A stretch of DNA of 64,000 nucleotides. Source: Flavobacterium omnivorum. Its GTDB lineage: Bacteria > Bacteroidota > Bacteroidia > Flavobacteriales > Flavobacteriaceae. Position numbers and translations under genes: made by a program. The DNA lies in NCBI RefSeq assembly GCF_900099915.1, contig NZ_FNDB01000005.1, positions 124,001 through 188,000 on the forward strand, in the 5' to 3' direction. Shown here one piece after another: positions 36,667 to 45,248 of this stretch; the first letter of the stretch is position 1, and each line of letters opens with the position of its first letter. The notes under the pieces were generated by a model. That model saw only the letters and a program-made list of their open reading frames with translations. It searched no databases and had not been told where the DNA came from.

Positions 36667-38019
36667 ATGACTACTTTTGAGCAATTCAATCTTCCTAAAT
36701 CCGTACAAAAAGCGATAGACGATCTAGGATTTACAACTCCTACTCCTATTCAGGAAAAAACTTTTTCTGTGATAATGTCAGGAAGAGATATGATGGGAAT
36801 CGCTCAAACGGGGACTGGTAAAACATTTGCTTATCTCTTGCCCTTGCTTAAACTATACAAATTCACTCCAGGACATACTCCCAAAATAGTGATTCTGGTT
36901 CCTACACGGGAGCTTGTAGTTCAAGTGGTGGAAGAAGTGGAGAAATTGACAAAATACATGTCGGTTCGAACGATTGGAATTTTTGGAGGTGTTAACATCA
37001 ATACCCAAAAGACAGCTGTTTACAAAGGTTGCGATATTCTTGTAGGTACGCCAGGAAGAATCATGGATTTAACATTAGATAATGTGATTCGTTTTGAAGA
37101 AATGCAAAAGTTAGTAATTGATGAGTTTGACGAAATGCTAAATTTAGGTTTCCGTACTCAGCTTACATCAATTTTGGCCATGATGCCTAAAAAACGTCAA
37201 AACATTCTGTTCTCGGCAACGATGACGGATGAAGTAGATGCTATTTTGAATGACTATTTTGATTACCCTCAAGAAGTTACACTTTCTGCCTCAGGAACAC
37301 CATTAGAGAATATCAAGCAAACAGCCTATCAAGTTCCTAATTTTAATACCAAAATAAATCTTCTAAAACACCTATTACAAAACAACGAAGACATGAGTCG
37401 AGTTTTAGTATTTGTGAATAATAAGAAGATTTCAGACATGGTTCATGAACGCATCGAGGAAGATTTTGAGGATCAATTTGGAGTAATCCACTCCAATAAA
37501 TCTCAAAATTATCGTTTGAGTACCATGGCTTCGTTCCAAGAAGGAAACTTACGTGGTCTAATTACGACGGACATTATGGCAAGAGGTCTGGACATTTCTA
37601 ACATTACACATGTTGTAAACTTCGAAATGCCCGAATTACCTGAATTGTATATGCACCGAATAGGTAGAACAGGTCGTGCCGATGCAAAAGGAACCGCAAT
37701 AAGCATGATTGCCCCTCGCGAAGAGGAATATAAAGTAGAAATCGAAGTGCTGATGAATATGGAATTAGCCATCGAATCTTTTCCAGACACAGTTGAAATT
37801 TCCTCAAAATTAATTGAACCTGAAAAAGACAGACAGCCGATTAAGTTTATGATGAAAAAACAAAAACTAGACGGAGATGGTGCTTTTCAGGAGAAAAGTA
37901 AAAAAAATAAGAAAGTTAACTTAGGTGGACCTGGGGTAACTAAGAAAAAAACACATGGTTCTGTAAATAGAAACATGCTAAAAACAAGAGATAAAAAGAG
38001 AAAAGACAAGAATAAGTAG
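36667..38019 (+). CDS. DEAD-box RNA helicase
   Basis: A 450-residue ATP-dependent RNA helicase. The N-terminal core has the Q motif (GFTTPTPIQEKTF), AQTGTGKT, PTRELVVQ, TPGR, motif II as DEFD (VIDEFDEML) where most relatives have DEAD, and SAT. The second core has ARGLDIS and HRIGRTGRADAKG. A short basic tail (KKNKKVNLGG and KRKDKNK) probably binds RNA. The substrate is likely structured mRNA or rRNA. I use the ATG at 36667 (MTTFEQFNLPKSVQ), not 36604, because the extra residues lie upstream of the candidate promoter. It is followed by a bidirectional terminator. Confidence 0.94.
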   Translation: MTTFEQFNLPKSVQKAIDDLGFTTPTPIQEKTFSVIMSGRDMMGIAQTGTGKTFAYLLPLLKLYKFTPGHTPKIVILVPTRELVVQVVEEVEKLTKYMSVRTIGIFGGVNINTQKTAVYKGCDILVGTPGRIMDLTLDNVIRFEEMQKLVIDEFDEMLNLGFRTQLTSILAMMPKKRQNILFSATMTDEVDAILNDYFDYPQEVTLSASGTPLENIKQTAYQVPNFNTKINLLKHLLQNNEDMSRVLVFVNNKKISDMVHERIEEDFEDQFGVIHSNKSQNYRLSTMASFQEGNLRGLITTDIMARGLDISNITHVVNFEMPELPELYMHRIGRTGRADAKGTAISMIAPREEEYKVEIEVLMNMELAIESFPDTVEISSKLIEPEKDRQPIKFMMKKQKLDGDGAFQEKSKKNKKVNLGGPGVTKKKTHGSVNRNMLKTRDKKRKDKNK

Positions 38020-38095
38020 AGATCGACATTCCGTTTCTTAATCCTGATTTCTTTCTGACCATCGGGGACAAAAAATAAAAACAAGAATATATATT

Positions 38096-38138
38096 AAAAA
38101 AGGGTTGAAAAATGGAAATCATTTTTCAACCCTTTTTT
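38096..38138. terminator. Bidirectional terminator between the helicase and lactonase genes
   Basis: A 19-bp perfect stem from aaaaaagggttgaaaaatg and its complement, with a 5-nt loop and A/T runs on both sides, between convergent genes. Confidence 0.92.
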
Positions 38139-38153
38139 CTTGAATTTATAGTT

Positions 38154-39266
38154 TTAAATCTTTGTAAAAACTAAACAAACCGGAGAACACAAAGCAATCT
38201 TTTTTCCACTATCCATTAGAGCTCCAGTAGTTTTATTTCTTTTAAAAATTACAATATCATTTGTATATTGATGTGCTACCAAAAGGAAATTCCCAGTTGG
38301 ATCAATTGCGAAATTTCTGGGTCCTTTTCCCAGCGTGCTAGTTTGGCCTTTCAATAGTAATTTTCCGCTTTTAAGAATTTTAAAAATTGTTATGTTATTG
38401 GCTTCACCACGATTAGAAGCATATAAAAACTTCCCATCCGGAGAAATATGAATATCCGCAGAACTAAATTTTCCTTTGAAATCTTTAGCTAAAATAGTGG
38501 TTTCATCAATCTTTGTCAATATACCCTTGGAATAACTAAATACCGTTAAGGCGCCATCAAGTTCCTGTAATAAATAGACAAACTTTCCATTTTTACTGAA
38601 TGTCAAATGTCTGGGTCCACTTCCCGATTGTAATGAAACACTATCTTTCAGCTCTAAAAGAGTTTGTTCAGCATTAGGATTATAGGCATAAGAATACACT
38701 TTGTCATTCCCTAAATCATTGGACAAGACAAACTTTTGATCTGGTGAATAATGAACCATGTGTACGTGCGGACCTTCTTGTCTTTGTGTATTACTTCCTT
38801 TTCCGTAATGCTGGATTACTTGCTTTGCTTCAGCAAGACTTCCATCATAATTTTTACCAAAAACGGAAATAGTCCCGCCAGAATAATTAGCAACTATCAC
38901 ATTTTTTTCATCATTGATAATGTAACATGGATCAGCTCCCTTTGAACTTTGCTTGTTGATTAATGCTAATTTTCCGCTTGTTGAATTATAACGAAAAGAA
39001 CTTACTGTACTTTCAGCTCCAAATTCATTTACGGAATACACAAAATTATTATCGTTTGAAACCGACAAATAACTTGGATTTATCACCTTTTCAGTAGCAT
39101 TTTTAAAACTGAAATCACCTGTTCTTGAATCAAATTCATAAACATAAATTCCTTTACTATCACAACTTTGGGTATAGGTTCCAACCAATAAATTCCATTT
39201 ATTTTTTTGTGCTTGAACACTCGAAAAAATTAAAATTAAAAGAACTACAGCAAACGAATTTCTCAT
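38154..39266 (-). CDS. Exported lactonase-family beta-propeller (6-phosphogluconolactonase-like)
   Basis: A 370-residue protein with a signal peptide (cleavage near SSVQAQ) and a seven-bladed propeller of the Pgl lactonase family. It has repeated blade signatures such as LLVGTYTQS, PSYLSVSNDNNFVYSVNE, GPRHLTFSKNGKFVYLLQE, SADIHISPDGKFLYASNR and PRNFAIDPTGNFLLVAHQ. The cytoplasmic E. coli enzyme hydrolyses 6-phosphogluconolactone. Export here makes a different sugar lactone or an uncharacterised substrate more likely. It is monocistronic on the minus strand and ends in the bidirectional terminator shared with the helicase gene. Confidence 0.88.
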   Translation of the reverse strand: MRNSFAVVLLILIFSSVQAQKNKWNLLVGTYTQSCDSKGIYVYEFDSRTGDFSFKNATEKVINPSYLSVSNDNNFVYSVNEFGAESTVSSFRYNSTSGKLALINKQSSKGADPCYIINDEKNVIVANYSGGTISVFGKNYDGSLAEAKQVIQHYGKGSNTQRQEGPHVHMVHYSPDQKFVLSNDLGNDKVYSYAYNPNAEQTLLELKDSVSLQSGSGPRHLTFSKNGKFVYLLQELDGALTVFSYSKGILTKIDETTILAKDFKGKFSSADIHISPDGKFLYASNRGEANNITIFKILKSGKLLLKGQTSTLGKGPRNFAIDPTGNFLLVAHQYTNDIVIFKRNKTTGALMDSGKKIALCSPVCLVFTKI

Positions 39267-39378
39267 GTTTGTAAATTTTATTTAAAAGCTAAAATACATA
39301 TTATATTTATAATGAATGTCAATTGTTTCTTGCTTTGAAAAATTATAACATCTTCACTTAAAACTGTCAACAAATTTG

Positions 39379-39386
39379 TATTTTTG
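39379..39386 (+). promoter_or_regulatory. Candidate -7 promoter element (TATTTTTG)
   Basis: It matches TAnnTTTG, 62 nt upstream of the BatA-type gene. No -33 TTG at normal spacing. Confidence 0.3.
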
Positions 39387-39448
39387 ACTCAGAAAATTCA
39401 ATGAACACCGTTGAAAATAAAATCTAGTGAAGTAAACTTAACCACAGA

Positions 39449-41377
39449 ATGCATTTTAAACATCCCGAAATTCTATACTTTCTGTTCGCGTTGATCATAC
39501 CAATAGTGGTTCATTTGTTTCAATTACGTCGTTTCAAAAAAGAATATTTTACCAATGTTCGCTTCTTAAAAGCACTTTCTATTGAAACTAGAAAAAGCTC
39601 TAAAATTAAGAAATGGTTGGTTCTTGCGTGCCGTTTATTGTTGCTATTTTGTCTTATCATTGCTTTTACACAACCTTTCTTTGAATCCAAAGACAATAAA
39701 AATGCCAACAATGAATTGTATATCATTTTGGATAATTCCTTTAGCATGCAAGCCAAAGGTAAAAAAGGAGAGCTACTAAAACGAGCGGTCCAAGATTTGC
39801 TGGAAGAAACCCCTGAAAACAAAAATTTCTCTTTGCTTACTTATGCAGAAAATTATTGGAATACAGATATTAAGTCGATTCGAACTACTTTACAAAATTT
39901 AAAACACAGCGCCTTTCCTTTTCAGTTGGACAATATCCTAGCCCAATTAAAAGCCCATAAAAGTTCTTATAAAAAGGATATCATAATCATTACCGACGGA
40001 ATTGGACTTGATCAAAAACAATTGAAAAATGTCGCGTTAAAAGATGTCCCTATTTTTATCATCCCAAAGGCAGAGCAAAAAAACAACGTTTCCATTGATA
40101 GCGTTTTCATCGATAAAACACTTGATGATTTTTATGAGATAAGTATCCAACTAAGCGGATATGGTGGAGATTTCGATCCCATTCCAGTTTCGTTATACAA
40201 CAATAATACGCTTATTGCAAAAACGACAGTACCACTGGATACATCCAAAAAACGTATTAATTTCACCATTCCAAAACAAGCTTTTCATGGCTATGTTTCA
40301 ATTATTGACAATGGCTTGATTTATGATAACACCTATTATTTTAGTATTTCAAAAATAAAAAAAACAAATGTTATCAGCATTGGCGAACCGGCGAAAAACA
40401 ATTTCCTTTCTCGGATTTATACTGCAGAAGAATTCAATTTCGACACCTATACTTTAAGCTCCTTGGATTATAACAAACTAGAGGATCAAGATGCTGTTGT
40501 ATTAAATGAATTAGATGAAATCCCCCAAGCTTTAACAACCACTTTAAAATCTTTTGTACAAAAAGGCGGGAATTTAATTCTGATTCCTTCGGCAGAAGGT
40601 TCCATCACAAATCTGAATTCTTTTGCATCCAATTTTGGGTCCCTGAAATTTAATACGCTAGAGAATAACGAAAAACAAATTACAAAAATCAACTTCAATC
40701 ATCCCATTTACAATAGTGTTTTCGAGAAAAAAGTAATTAATTTTCAATATCCTAAAACAAAAAAATCGTTTTCTTTAACGAGTTCAAATCCAGCTATTTT
40801 ATCCTATGAAGATCAAAGCATTTTTTTGACTTCAACCAACAATTCAAGCGGTAAAGTAGCCGTCTTTGCAGCTCCGATTTCTCTTGAGAACTCAAATTTT
40901 CAACAATCTCCGCTTATTGTCCCTACTTTTTATAAAATGGCAACGAACAATCAAAATAATGGTATTGATGCTTTGATTATAGGAAATAACACCCCTCATT
41001 GGACTGAAGTATCCTTGGATAAAGACGCAATTTTGACGGTACAAGGTTCCGATGAAGAATTTATTCCTCTGCAACAAATCCTGACAAACAAAGTTAAAAT
41101 GACTTTCAATGATTTTCCTAAACAGGCGGGTAATTTTATAATCCTCCGCAAAAAACAATGGATTGAAAACATAAGTTTTAATTATGGCAGAACCGAAAGT
41201 GATTTGGCTTCAGCCAATCAAAGCAATTTCTCCGACTTTAAAACAACTGAATCCATACAATCGTTTTTTGATACACTACAATCTGATCGAACGGATAATC
41301 AAATCTGGAAATGGTTTGTTATCTTTGCACTGTTATTTCTCATTGCAGAAATGGCAATTATAAGATTCGTAAAATAG
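39449..41377 (+). CDS. BatA-domain / von Willebrand factor-like membrane protein
   Basis: A 642-residue protein of the aerotolerance-operon BatA N-terminal type. The N-terminus has a hairpin of two membrane helices (about residues 6-24 and 57-76) with the typical PEILYFLFALIIPIVVHLF and FLKALSIETRK segments. A VWA-like domain follows (ILDNSFSMQAKG, a degenerate DxSxS metal site), then a long extracytoplasmic part with an amidotransferase-like GGNLILIPSAEG stretch and a last membrane helix near the C-terminus. Function is unknown; relatives are linked to stress tolerance. It is followed after 31 nt by the dihydroorotase-like gene. Confidence 0.87.
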   Translation: MHFKHPEILYFLFALIIPIVVHLFQLRRFKKEYFTNVRFLKALSIETRKSSKIKKWLVLACRLLLLFCLIIAFTQPFFESKDNKNANNELYIILDNSFSMQAKGKKGELLKRAVQDLLEETPENKNFSLLTYAENYWNTDIKSIRTTLQNLKHSAFPFQLDNILAQLKAHKSSYKKDIIIITDGIGLDQKQLKNVALKDVPIFIIPKAEQKNNVSIDSVFIDKTLDDFYEISIQLSGYGGDFDPIPVSLYNNNTLIAKTTVPLDTSKKRINFTIPKQAFHGYVSIIDNGLIYDNTYYFSISKIKKTNVISIGEPAKNNFLSRIYTAEEFNFDTYTLSSLDYNKLEDQDAVVLNELDEIPQALTTTLKSFVQKGGNLILIPSAEGSITNLNSFASNFGSLKFNTLENNEKQITKINFNHPIYNSVFEKKVINFQYPKTKKSFSLTSSNPAILSYEDQSIFLTSTNNSSGKVAVFAAPISLENSNFQQSPLIVPTFYKMATNNQNNGIDALIIGNNTPHWTEVSLDKDAILTVQGSDEEFIPLQQILTNKVKMTFNDFPKQAGNFIILRKKQWIENISFNYGRTESDLASANQSNFSDFKTTESIQSFFDTLQSDRTDNQIWKWFVIFALLFLIAEMAIIRFVK

Positions 41378-41408
41378 TTAACGAAGTTCAAATAATTAAA
41401 ATAAACTT

Positions 41409-42662
41409 ATGAAATTTATCATCAGAAGCGCCAAAATTATCGATTCAAAAAGTCCTTTTCACAATAAGACAGTAGATATTTTAATTGTTGATGGTTTTAT
41501 AAAAAAAATAGGAACCTCGCTTTCAAATTCTGAAAATGCCGAAGAGATACAACTTGATAATTTGCATGTTTCTCAAGGTTGGTTTGATTCTAGTGTTTGC
41601 CTAGGAGAACCGGGTTTTGAAGACCGAGAAACGATAGTAAATGGGCTTACCGTAGCAGCTAAAAGTGGTTTTACAGCAATAGCGCTACAACCCAACTCCT
41701 TCCCTATTATTGACAATCAGTCCCAAGTAAATTTTGTATTAAATAAAGCATTAGGATGTGCAACACAACTTTATCCCATTGGCGCTTTAAGCAAAGAAAG
41801 TACCGGAAAAGACATGGCCGAATTATACGACATGAAAAAAGCAGGTGCCATCGCTTTTGGAGATTACAATAAAAGTCTAGACAATGCTAATTTGCTAAAA
41901 ATCGCATTGCAATACGTTCAGGATTTTGATGGATTAATTGTAGCTTTTTCCCAAGACGAAAATATAAAAGGAAATGGAGTGGCAAATGAAGGCATTGTTT
42001 CTACTCGATTAGGATTAAAAGGAATTCCAAACCTTGCCGAAGAATTACAAATCGCAAGAAATTTATTCCTTTTAGAATACACTGGTGGGAGGTTACATAT
42101 ACCTACGATTTCTACTAAAAAATCCGCTCAATTAATCAAAGATGCAAAAGCCAATGGTCTGCAGGTAACGTGCAGTGTTGCCGTGCATCATTTAGTGTTG
42201 ACAGATGAAAAATTAGAAGGTTTTGATACTAGATATAAAGTTTCACCGCCGCTTCGAACGGAAACGGATAGAAATGCATTACTAAAAGCGATAAAAGATG
42301 GAACGATTGACATGATTACCTCCGATCATAACCCAATGGATATTGAGCATAAAAAAATGGAATTTGATGGAGCCAAAAATGGAACAATAGGACTAGAAAG
42401 CGCTTTTGGTGCGTTGATGACTGTCTTGCCATTAGAAATTGTAATTGAGAAATTGACCGCCGGGAAAACATCATTTGGTATTGAAATGCAAACTATAGAT
42501 GAAGGTTCAAAAGCAAACATGACCTTATTTAATCCAGAACCAAAAAGTATTTTTACAAAAACAGCAATCCTTTCAAAATCTAAAAATTCTGCATTTTTAG
42601 GAACAAAAATAAAAGGAAAAGTATATGGGATTGTGAATCAAGCAAAATTAATTTTAGCATAA
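41409..42662 (+). CDS. Dihydroorotase-like amidohydrolase lacking the HxH metal motif
   Basis: A 417-residue amidohydrolase-superfamily protein related to type I dihydroorotase. The family pattern is clear: GWFDSSVCLGEPGFEDRE where active enzymes have D-x-H-x-H-x-REPG, later HIPTISTKKSAQLI, VAVHHLVLTDE, KVSPPLRTETD and TSDHNPMDIEHK. The two metal-binding histidines near the N-terminus are replaced (S-V-C), so classical zinc catalysis is unlikely. Some organisms keep such inactive homologues as partners of aspartate transcarbamoylase. Annotation as functional PyrC should be avoided. It is probably co-transcribed with the BatA-type gene (31 nt) and the next small gene (4 nt). Confidence 0.86.
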   Translation: MKFIIRSAKIIDSKSPFHNKTVDILIVDGFIKKIGTSLSNSENAEEIQLDNLHVSQGWFDSSVCLGEPGFEDRETIVNGLTVAAKSGFTAIALQPNSFPIIDNQSQVNFVLNKALGCATQLYPIGALSKESTGKDMAELYDMKKAGAIAFGDYNKSLDNANLLKIALQYVQDFDGLIVAFSQDENIKGNGVANEGIVSTRLGLKGIPNLAEELQIARNLFLLEYTGGRLHIPTISTKKSAQLIKDAKANGLQVTCSVAVHHLVLTDEKLEGFDTRYKVSPPLRTETDRNALLKAIKDGTIDMITSDHNPMDIEHKKMEFDGAKNGTIGLESAFGALMTVLPLEIVIEKLTAGKTSFGIEMQTIDEGSKANMTLFNPEPKSIFTKTAILSKSKNSAFLGTKIKGKVYGIVNQAKLILA

Positions 42663-42666
42663 AAAA

Positions 42667-42999
42667 ATGAATAATAATACTACCACTGAATCAGGAAAAA
42701 CAGCTGCTATAACGAGTTATATTTTAGGAATTGGCGTTTTTATAGCCATGTCTATGAATTCAGAAGATAAAAATGCCTTTGCGTCCTTCCACATTAGACA
42801 AGGACTCGGACTCACTTTAACATTTATATCACTAGGACTTATCATCAGTAATTTTGATAGTTTAATGATTTCAGCACCCATGTGGATTTTTGTACTAGTT
42901 CTATGGTCTTATGGGATTACCAGCGCCATAAAAGGTGAAACAAAGCCTGTTCCCTTACTAGGAGCTTATTTTCAAAAATGGTTATCCAACATATCCTAA
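42667..42999 (+). CDS. Small membrane protein, DUF4870/Tic20-like
   Basis: A 110-residue protein with three hydrophobic helices (about residues 14-31, 45-63 and 70-88). The FHIRQGLGL segment before the second helix is the feature typical of DUF4870/Tic20-like small membrane proteins. The function is unknown. It starts 4 nt after the dihydroorotase-like gene and is probably in the same transcript. Confidence 0.78.
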   Translation: MNNNTTTESGKTAAITSYILGIGVFIAMSMNSEDKNAFASFHIRQGLGLTLTFISLGLIISNFDSLMISAPMWIFVLVLWSYGITSAIKGETKPVPLLGAYFQKWLSNIS

Positions 43000-43072
43000 A
43001 TTTAATTTCAAAGTACTTTATCCTTATCACTTTTTAAAACTTTGATAAAGATTCTTAAAACAATAAATAAAA

Positions 43073-43723
43073 ATGAATTTATCTTTAGAATATAAAATAC
43101 GCGAGCCCAAAGTAATATTAGATAAAAACCCACTTTTGCTTCTACTGCATGGTTACGGCAGCAACGAAGCTGATTTATTTTCATTTGCAGATGAGCTTCC
43201 TGATGAATATTATATAATTTCAGCCCGCGCACCGTACAACATGCAACATGGTAGCTATGCCTGGTACGATATCAATTTTGATGCAGACCAAAATAAGTTT
43301 TCCGACCACGATCAAGCTAAAGTTTCCAGAGATTTAATTGCAGGATTTATTGACGAATTAATTCAAACCTATCCAATTGATCCTGAAAAAGTAACTTTAA
43401 TTGGCTTTAGTCAAGGATCGATTTTAAGTTATGCTGTTGCCCTCTCCTATCCAGAAAAGGTACAGAAAGTAGTGGCTATGAGCGGCTATTTAAATTTAGA
43501 AATTGTTAGCGATGATTACCTTAAAAATAATTTTAACAATTTAAAAATATTTGCTTCGCACGGTACTTCAGACCAAGTTATCCCCGTAGCTTGGGCCAAG
43601 AAAACACCTGTAATATTAGAAAATTTAGGAATTGACATAACGTACAAGGAGTATCCAATAGGCCATGGAGTGGCTCCGCAAAATTTTTATGATTTCAAAA
43701 GTTGGCTTGTGGATCTTAAATAA
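43073..43723 (+). CDS. Serine esterase (phospholipase/carboxylesterase, alpha/beta hydrolase)
   Basis: A 216-residue soluble alpha/beta hydrolase of the YpfH/carboxylesterase group. The oxyanion region is LLLHGYGSNEADLF. The nucleophile elbow is GFSQGS. The catalytic Asp is in HGTSDQVIP and the catalytic His in GHGVAP. It has no signal peptide. It probably hydrolyses short-chain acyl esters; the natural substrate is unknown. It follows the small membrane protein gene after 73 nt and is ended by a strong nested hairpin. Confidence 0.92.
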   Translation: MNLSLEYKIREPKVILDKNPLLLLLHGYGSNEADLFSFADELPDEYYIISARAPYNMQHGSYAWYDINFDADQNKFSDHDQAKVSRDLIAGFIDELIQTYPIDPEKVTLIGFSQGSILSYAVALSYPEKVQKVVAMSGYLNLEIVSDDYLKNNFNNLKIFASHGTSDQVIPVAWAKKTPVILENLGIDITYKEYPIGHGVAPQNFYDFKSWLVDLK

Positions 43724-43726
43724 ATA

Positions 43727-43772
43727 ATTTTCAATCGCAGTTTCACTAAGTGAACTATCTGCGATTGAAAAT
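43727..43772. terminator. Nested hairpin terminator after the esterase gene
   Basis: A 14-bp perfect outer stem (attttcaatcgcag / ctgcgattgaaaat) enclosing a smaller inner hairpin (ttcac/gtgaa). It lies just behind the esterase stop and in front of the convergent gene pair. Confidence 0.75.
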
Positions 43773-43871
43773 TAAAATGGCCAAATAAAACCTGATACAA
43801 ATCCTCAGAAAGGAGATAATCGAATGTCGAATAATCTTAAGTAAAGGATTTTTCTCCGATTAACCTATTGG

Positions 43872-44378
43872 CTATTTTTGTTTCTGGTATAACAAAGACT
43901 GATTTACTTCAAAAGATATACTTTCATCTTCATTGACAAAGTACTTCAATAAAACTTCCCCCCAAATATCCCCATCACTAAAATCTGCGATAATCCATCG
44001 GTGATTCAAGACTTTTACTTTATTGATGATAAATTTATTCGCACCTATTTGATCTTGTCCTGTGTAAGGATTTCCTTTTGGATTGGCGTTTAAATCCAAT
44101 AATTTTTCAGTAACAACAGGAATTAATTTCTCGTATTGAATCATCTTTTCTGAACTTCCCGAATCAAAATAATTTTGAGCATTTTCATTTTTTTCCAAAG
44201 AAAAATAGTTGGCATCTGCTAATTTAGTAGTTAACAAATTGATACTGTCCCGCAGCTTAGTAGTTGTTTTTTTGTACCTTTCTCGTTCAAATTTGACCTC
44301 GCTACCCAAGAAAGAATAAGTAAACACAGCAAAAAGCACGGCAAGAATAGATAAATAGAGAAATAATGATTTTTTCAT
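43872..44378 (-). CDS. Hypothetical membrane-anchored protein
   Basis: A 168-residue protein with one N-terminal hydrophobic helix (SLFLYLSILAVLFAVFTYSFL), then a coiled-coil-like segment (about residues 30-60, ERERYKKTTTKLRDSINLL) and a folded C-terminal domain containing HRWIIADFSDGDIWGEVLLKY. I do not recognise a family. It would be anchored in the inner membrane with the bulk in the periplasm. It starts 11 nt after the MBL hydrolase gene and is probably co-transcribed with it. Confidence 0.78.
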   Translation of the reverse strand: MKKSLFLYLSILAVLFAVFTYSFLGSEVKFERERYKKTTTKLRDSINLLTTKLADANYFSLEKNENAQNYFDSGSSEKMIQYEKLIPVVTEKLLDLNANPKGNPYTGQDQIGANKFIINKVKVLNHRWIIADFSDGDIWGEVLLKYFVNEDESISFEVNQSLLYQKQK

Positions 44379-44389
44379 TTGGACTGGTA

Positions 44390-45154
44390 TTATAGTGTAA
44401 TTTCTAAATTATCATAGGCTAGGAAAACATTTTTTGGAAGATTTTTTTGCACCTCTTCATGAAATCCCATAATATGACTTATGTGTGTGATATAGGCCTT
44501 TTCAGGCTGGACCAAAGTTATAAAATCTAGTGCTTCTTTCAAATTGAAATGCGTATCATGTGGTTCTTCTCGTAAAGCATTTATAACCAATACTTTTAAA
44601 TTTTTAAGCTTTAAAATTTCGCTATCTTCAATCGTTTTGACATCTGTTAAATAAGCAAAATCGTCTATTCTGTAACCAAAAACTTGAAGATTTCCATGCA
44701 TCACATTAACGGGAATTATGGTTTTATTTCCAATTGAGAAGGACTTATTATTAATCACTTCAATGGTTTCTATAGACGGCGCTCCAGGATACTTATTAAC
44801 GGTTTCAAAAACATACTCAAAGCGTCTTCTCAGATTATCAATGACTCTTTGATGCGCATAAATTGGTATTTCCCCTTGCTTAAAATTAAATGGCCGTATA
44901 TCATCAATTCCTGCCGTGTGATCTGAATGTTCATGGGTAAATAAAATCCCATCAACCTTCTGGCAATGTGAAAAAAGCATTTGTTGTCTAAAATCAGGTC
45001 CGCAATCAATTACATAAGAATAATTACCCCACGAAATCCAAACAGAAACACGGAGTCTTTTGTCTTTACTATCAGTGCTTTTACATACAGGATGATTGCT
45101 CCCAATGACAGGAATCCCTTGTGACGTACCAGTTCCTAAAAAATATACCTTCAA
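44390..45154 (-). CDS. MBL-fold metallo-hydrolase (PhnP-like)
   Basis: A 254-residue soluble metallo-beta-lactamase-fold hydrolase. The N-terminus MKVYFLGTGTSQGIPVIG and the segment HPVCKSTDSKDKRLRVS are typical of the PhnP/cyclic phosphodiesterase branch. The metal motif is THEHSDH; further ligands are probably in NVMHGN, YLTDV and THISH. PhnP hydrolyses cyclic ribose phosphates; the substrate here is unknown. It is the first gene of a minus-strand pair with the membrane-anchored hypothetical protein. Confidence 0.9.
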   Translation of the reverse strand: MKVYFLGTGTSQGIPVIGSNHPVCKSTDSKDKRLRVSVWISWGNYSYVIDCGPDFRQQMLFSHCQKVDGILFTHEHSDHTAGIDDIRPFNFKQGEIPIYAHQRVIDNLRRRFEYVFETVNKYPGAPSIETIEVINNKSFSIGNKTIIPVNVMHGNLQVFGYRIDDFAYLTDVKTIEDSEILKLKNLKVLVINALREEPHDTHFNLKEALDFITLVQPEKAYITHISHIMGFHEEVQKNLPKNVFLAYDNLEITL

Positions 45155-45214
45155 ATTTCTTGATTTTATTTACAAAAATAGGGTTAATTATCTTTCATTA
45201 GAAACCTATTTCAT

Positions 45215-45222
45215 TAACTTTG
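45215..45222 (+). promoter_or_regulatory. Candidate -7 promoter element (TAACTTTG)
   Basis: It matches TAnnTTTG, 26 nt upstream of the gene at 45249. No -33 TTG is clear. Confidence 0.38.
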
Positions 45223-45248
45223 AAAAAAATTAGCCATATTAGAAGAAA

